In this document: positions 61,527 through 64,000 of the stretch, piece after piece
Numbering within the stretch: the stretch's first letter is position 1
How the letters are laid out: each line of letters opens with the position of its first letter
Assembly: GCF_018449545.1 (NCBI RefSeq)
Contig: NZ_JAAVUR010000011.1
Coordinates: 1 to 64,000 of the forward strand
Length of the DNA: 64,000 nt
From: Granulicella sp. dw_53
Lineage (GTDB): Bacteria; Acidobacteriota; Terriglobia; Terriglobales; Acidobacteriaceae
Direction of reading: 5' to 3'
Position numbers and translations under genes: made by a program
The notes under the pieces: model-generated
The model's input: the letters and a program-made list of their open reading frames with translations, nothing else
Told to the model about the DNA's origin: nothing
Databases searched by the model: none

Positions 61527-64000
61527 CTAAAAGTTAAAACGTCCGCTGAACTGAAGCGTCCGTGTATTGCCGAAGGTTGTGATGTAGCCGAACGTACTGC
61601 TGGCAGCGGTTGCGGGTGTGGGTACTGTAGCGTTAGGGTTGGTCGTGAGCTGAGGATGATTCAAGAGATTGAATGCCTCGACGCGAACCTGGAACTCACT
61701 CTCACGATGGACGTGAAAACCGCGGAACACGCTTGCATTGACCGTTGTCACGCCAGGTCCTCGGAACTGGTTGCGATGGGTGTTGCCGAAGTGCGGTGCT
61801 ACAGCGGTAGGATTTCCGGCCAGTGTCGCCGCTGGCTCAACTGGGTCCTTGAATGAAGCAGGATCGAACCAAGGCAAGCCTCCGCTGACGGCGCTGTTCC
61901 CCACTGTGCGGTTGTGGCCGCCGAGTTGACGGTACGGTGCGACGAGATCCGCATACTCTGTATTGCCCGGAGAGTTGATCGCCGAGGCCGATGGGCTCAC
62001 CGAGAATGGTGCGCCGCTGGTGTGGCTGAGTTGGCCATTCAGTTGGAAGCCTCCTAAGATGGCGCTCGTGATGCCGTGATTCGCCAGCATCTGGTTACGG
62101 CCGAAGGGTAGATGATAGATGCTCCAGAACTGCAGATTGTTGGTGCGATCATATCCAGCGGTGGCGCGGTTCAACTTGAAGTATGCAGGATAAGAGAACT
62201 TCGTACCTTCGGAGCCAGAGCCGCCTCCGTTGTCTTCGTAGTTGAACGCATGCGACCAGGTGTAGATCAGACCGAACTGAGCCAGACGGCCCGCGTTCCG
62301 CGTCAACTGGCTCTGCATGCCGTTGTAGTTCGAACTAAAGAGCGGCTCGTTCATGGTGATACCGCCGGTGTTGTAGCAGGCATAGCCAGTGGTCGCGTTA
62401 CAGTGTTGTTGATTGATAATCTGGTTGACCGCATAGCCAGGCAGGCCTGTACCGACGCAGGGACCCGTAAGTCCGGAGGAGGGATTGTACTGTCCGTTGG
62501 CCATGCAAGTCGTGGAGGCGCTGGGCAGCGGCGCCGCATTGAGAGTGACACCGGCGAGTTGGCGGATCTGGTGCGTTCCGACGTAGCCGATGTTCGCTAC
62601 AAATTTGTTGCCAAGGTCCTGCTGGATGAACAGATTCCAGCTCTCGATATATCCGCGGCGGTAATTTGCTGGAGCGGTGTTGGTAGATCCGCTGACCGGG
62701 AGTGATGTAAAGCCGCTGGAGAAGTCGGGGAAGACAGAGGCAGGAATACCGACACTGAGCGGCAACGCCCGATTGCCGTTCGCAGAATCAACCGCGATGG
62801 TTCCGGCGGCGGTTCCACTATAGTTCTGAGCCAGGTCGACAGGAAACGTGTCACGTAGAAAACGTTGGCTATCCGGATCCGACGTGATACCGCCACCTGT
62901 GCGAATCACCGTCCGTTCCGTGATGCGGTATGCGATCCCGATGCGCGGAGCCACCATCCCCTTGCCTACGTCGATACCAGCGTTTTGCGGGTTCCCATTA
63001 ATGCCACCCGCCTCGACGTTCGCGGTCTGCGGTAGCGTGGGATCCAGACGGAACACGCCTTGTTTATCGCGGTACGGCGCAGGGTAGAACTCGTAGCGAA
63101 GGCCGTAGTTGAGCGTGAGTTTGGATGTCAGAGTCCATTGATCCTGTGCGTAAGCAGCATACTCCGACCAACGCAAGGAGTTGGGATTGGTCAACTGCGT
63201 TGCCTTTGCTACTGCCAGACCTCCGCCGTTGTTTGGCAGTCCGAGGAGGAAGTCGGCCAGAGCATTGTAGGAATTTTGTGTGGCACTGTTCGTCGTCATA
63301 CCACCTTGAAAGCGAAAGCCGCCACGAGGAGTATTGATGTCGGATCCGCTTGTCGGCTGAAAATGATTCAGAAGGAAGTGGTAGTAAGTAACTCCATACT
63401 TCGTCGCATGCCGACCCTTAGTCCAGCTTAAGTTCACATCGGCAGTGAACTGGTTATCGCGGAACAAGAACGGATTACCGCCGTTTGCATTACCGAGAGA
63501 TGAAAAGCAGTTACCGTTTGTGCTGCCAGTATTGCAAAAAGCAAAGACCGGTTGTCCGGCCTGCTGAAGGGACGGACCGTTGGTTCCCGGGATGCCAAGA
63601 GTCGTTAGGCCGAAGTTGCCCGAGGCGATGTCAATTGCGGACTGCGCTCCCGAGACCTGACGGGTGTAGCCAGCATCCGCGTCGATGACCAAGCTTGGGG
63701 TGATGACGTGCGAGAAACCAAGTCCAACGTTCTGAATACGGCCTACCGCCGCGCCGGGTTGTCCGCCGTCGAACGTGCCGCCACCCGCAGCGCCCAGTTC
63801 TTGCGGATCTGTAACGGTGAACGGCTCGACGCTGTAGCGCCCGAAGACACTCGTGCTATCCGAGGGGTTGTAGGTGACCTTCGAGTCCGAAGTATTGCGA
63901 TTGTAGGCGAGGGTGCCGGCGCCGTTATAGTTGTTGATCAATCCACCAGCGAGGGCAGTCGCGTTTGGAGCAGGTAAGGACGCCGAGATCGGTTGGAGAA
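61527..64000 (-). CDS. Oar-like TonB-dependent receptor, 5' part outside window
   Basis: At least 820 residues of the C-terminal barrel; the frame is open to base 64000 and the apparent TTG start at 63941 is internal. Typical Oar-type features: NNYNGAGTLAYNRNTSDSK, VFGRYSVEPFTVTDPQELGA, YGLRYEFYPAPYRD, VAPRIGIAYRITERTVIR, RRGYIESWNLFIQQDLG, VRVEAFNLLNHPQLTTN and a terminal aromatic-ended strand LQFSGRFNF. The missing part should hold the signal peptide, CarboxypepD_reg-like domain and plug. Acidobacteria carry dozens of such proteins, probably for polysaccharide or oligopeptide uptake. Confidence 0.9.
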   Translation of the reverse strand, partial: LQPISASLPAPNATALAGGLINNYNGAGTLAYNRNTSDSKVTYNPSDSTSVFGRYSVEPFTVTDPQELGAAGGGTFDGGQPGAAVGRIQNVGLGFSHVITPSLVIDADAGYTRQVSGAQSAIDIASGNFGLTTLGIPGTNGPSLQQAGQPVFAFCNTGSTNGNCFSSLGNANGGNPFLFRDNQFTADVNLSWTKGRHATKYGVTYYHFLLNHFQPTSGSDINTPRGGFRFQGGMTTNSATQNSYNALADFLLGLPNNGGGLAVAKATQLTNPNSLRWSEYAAYAQDQWTLTSKLTLNYGLRYEFYPAPYRDKQGVFRLDPTLPQTANVEAGGINGNPQNAGIDVGKGMVAPRIGIAYRITERTVIRTGGGITSDPDSQRFLRDTFPVDLAQNYSGTAAGTIAVDSANGNRALPLSVGIPASVFPDFSSGFTSLPVSGSTNTAPANYRRGYIESWNLFIQQDLGNKFVANIGYVGTHQIRQLAGVTLNAAPLPSASTTCMANGQYNPSSGLTGPCVGTGLPGYAVNQIINQQHCNATTGYACYNTGGITMNEPLFSSNYNGMQSQLTRNAGRLAQFGLIYTWSHAFNYEDNGGGSGSEGTKFSYPAYFKLNRATAGYDRTNNLQFWSIYHLPFGRNQMLANHGITSAILGGFQLNGQLSHTSGAPFSVSPSASAINSPGNTEYADLVAPYRQLGGHNRTVGNSAVSGGLPWFDPASFKDPVEPAATLAGNPTAVAPHFGNTHRNQFRGPGVTTVNASVFRGFHVHRESEFQVRVEAFNLLNHPQLTTNPNATVPTPATAASSTFGYITTFGNTRTLQFSGRFNF

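Overview
The window is from a high-GC, didermic, free-living bacterium, most probably a member of the Acidobacteriaceae (Granulicella/Terriglobus/Edaphobacter type). Reasons: lipid A genes (an LpxL-like acyltransferase and LpxD), an Oar-type TonB-dependent receptor cut by the right edge, a TIGR03435-type protein, plant cell-wall degradation genes, and dispersed palindromic repeats of the kind 'tccttcgactgcg...cgctcaggatgac' and 'ccaccct...aggatggggcacc'. There are no rRNA or tRNA genes, no CRISPR array, and no intact insertion sequence that I can see.

Layout. 1-16.4 kb is mostly housekeeping: PriA (5' end outside the window), HU, Dcd, a LuxR-type regulator, a SYLF protein behind a structured intergenic region, the acyltransferase/LpxD pair, two Tat-exported ferritin-like proteins, a beta-propeller lipoprotein, a homocysteine methyltransferase/MTHFR fusion, XseB, a small putative toxin-antitoxin module whose kinase gene is split by a -1 frame change, a polyprenyl synthase, YajQ and TatD. 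16.4-26.1 kb is more accessory: a hairpin-rich region, a TetR regulator, a 23-bp-period degenerate tandem repeat and an orphan gene between two long direct repeats, an SDR/AraC/cupin cluster, and MetG. 26.1-34.0 kb holds a membrane glycosyltransferase-like protein and the first part of a pectin locus (FadR-type regulator, ExuT-type transporter, pectinesterase, GH29 fucosidase). 34.0-40.5 kb is a run of plus-strand housekeeping genes, including a MeaB/methylmalonyl-CoA epimerase fusion, TsaB-RimI, Psd-PssA, an Usg/Asd-like protein lacking the catalytic Cys, and a ROK sugar kinase.

40.5-46.9 kb is a minus-strand sulfate assimilation operon (cysD-cysN-cysH-TSUP exporter, then pabBC). Its leader contains the most striking element of the window: a 28-codon reading frame with nine Cys codons, followed by a terminator hairpin with a U8 tract and a mutually exclusive antiterminator pairing. 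This is what a cysteine-responsive ribosome-mediated attenuator should look like.

46.9-64 kb: a TIGR03435 protein, a Cu/heavy-metal P-type ATPase with a YHS plus two HMBD modules, a Gfo/Idh oxidoreductase, a His-rich small protein, the second part of the uronate pathway (KduD, KduI, KdgK, KdgA, ending in pyruvate and glyceraldehyde-3-phosphate), an alginate-lyase-like protein divergent from a TonB-dependent receptor, a GT1-family glycosyltransferase of lower GC, and the partial Oar-type receptor.

At the largest scale the + strand is strongly G-rich over about the first 43 kb whatever the gene direction, near neutral at 43-49 kb, and C-rich from about 50 to 60 kb. All statements rest on reading the sequence; no database search was possible.
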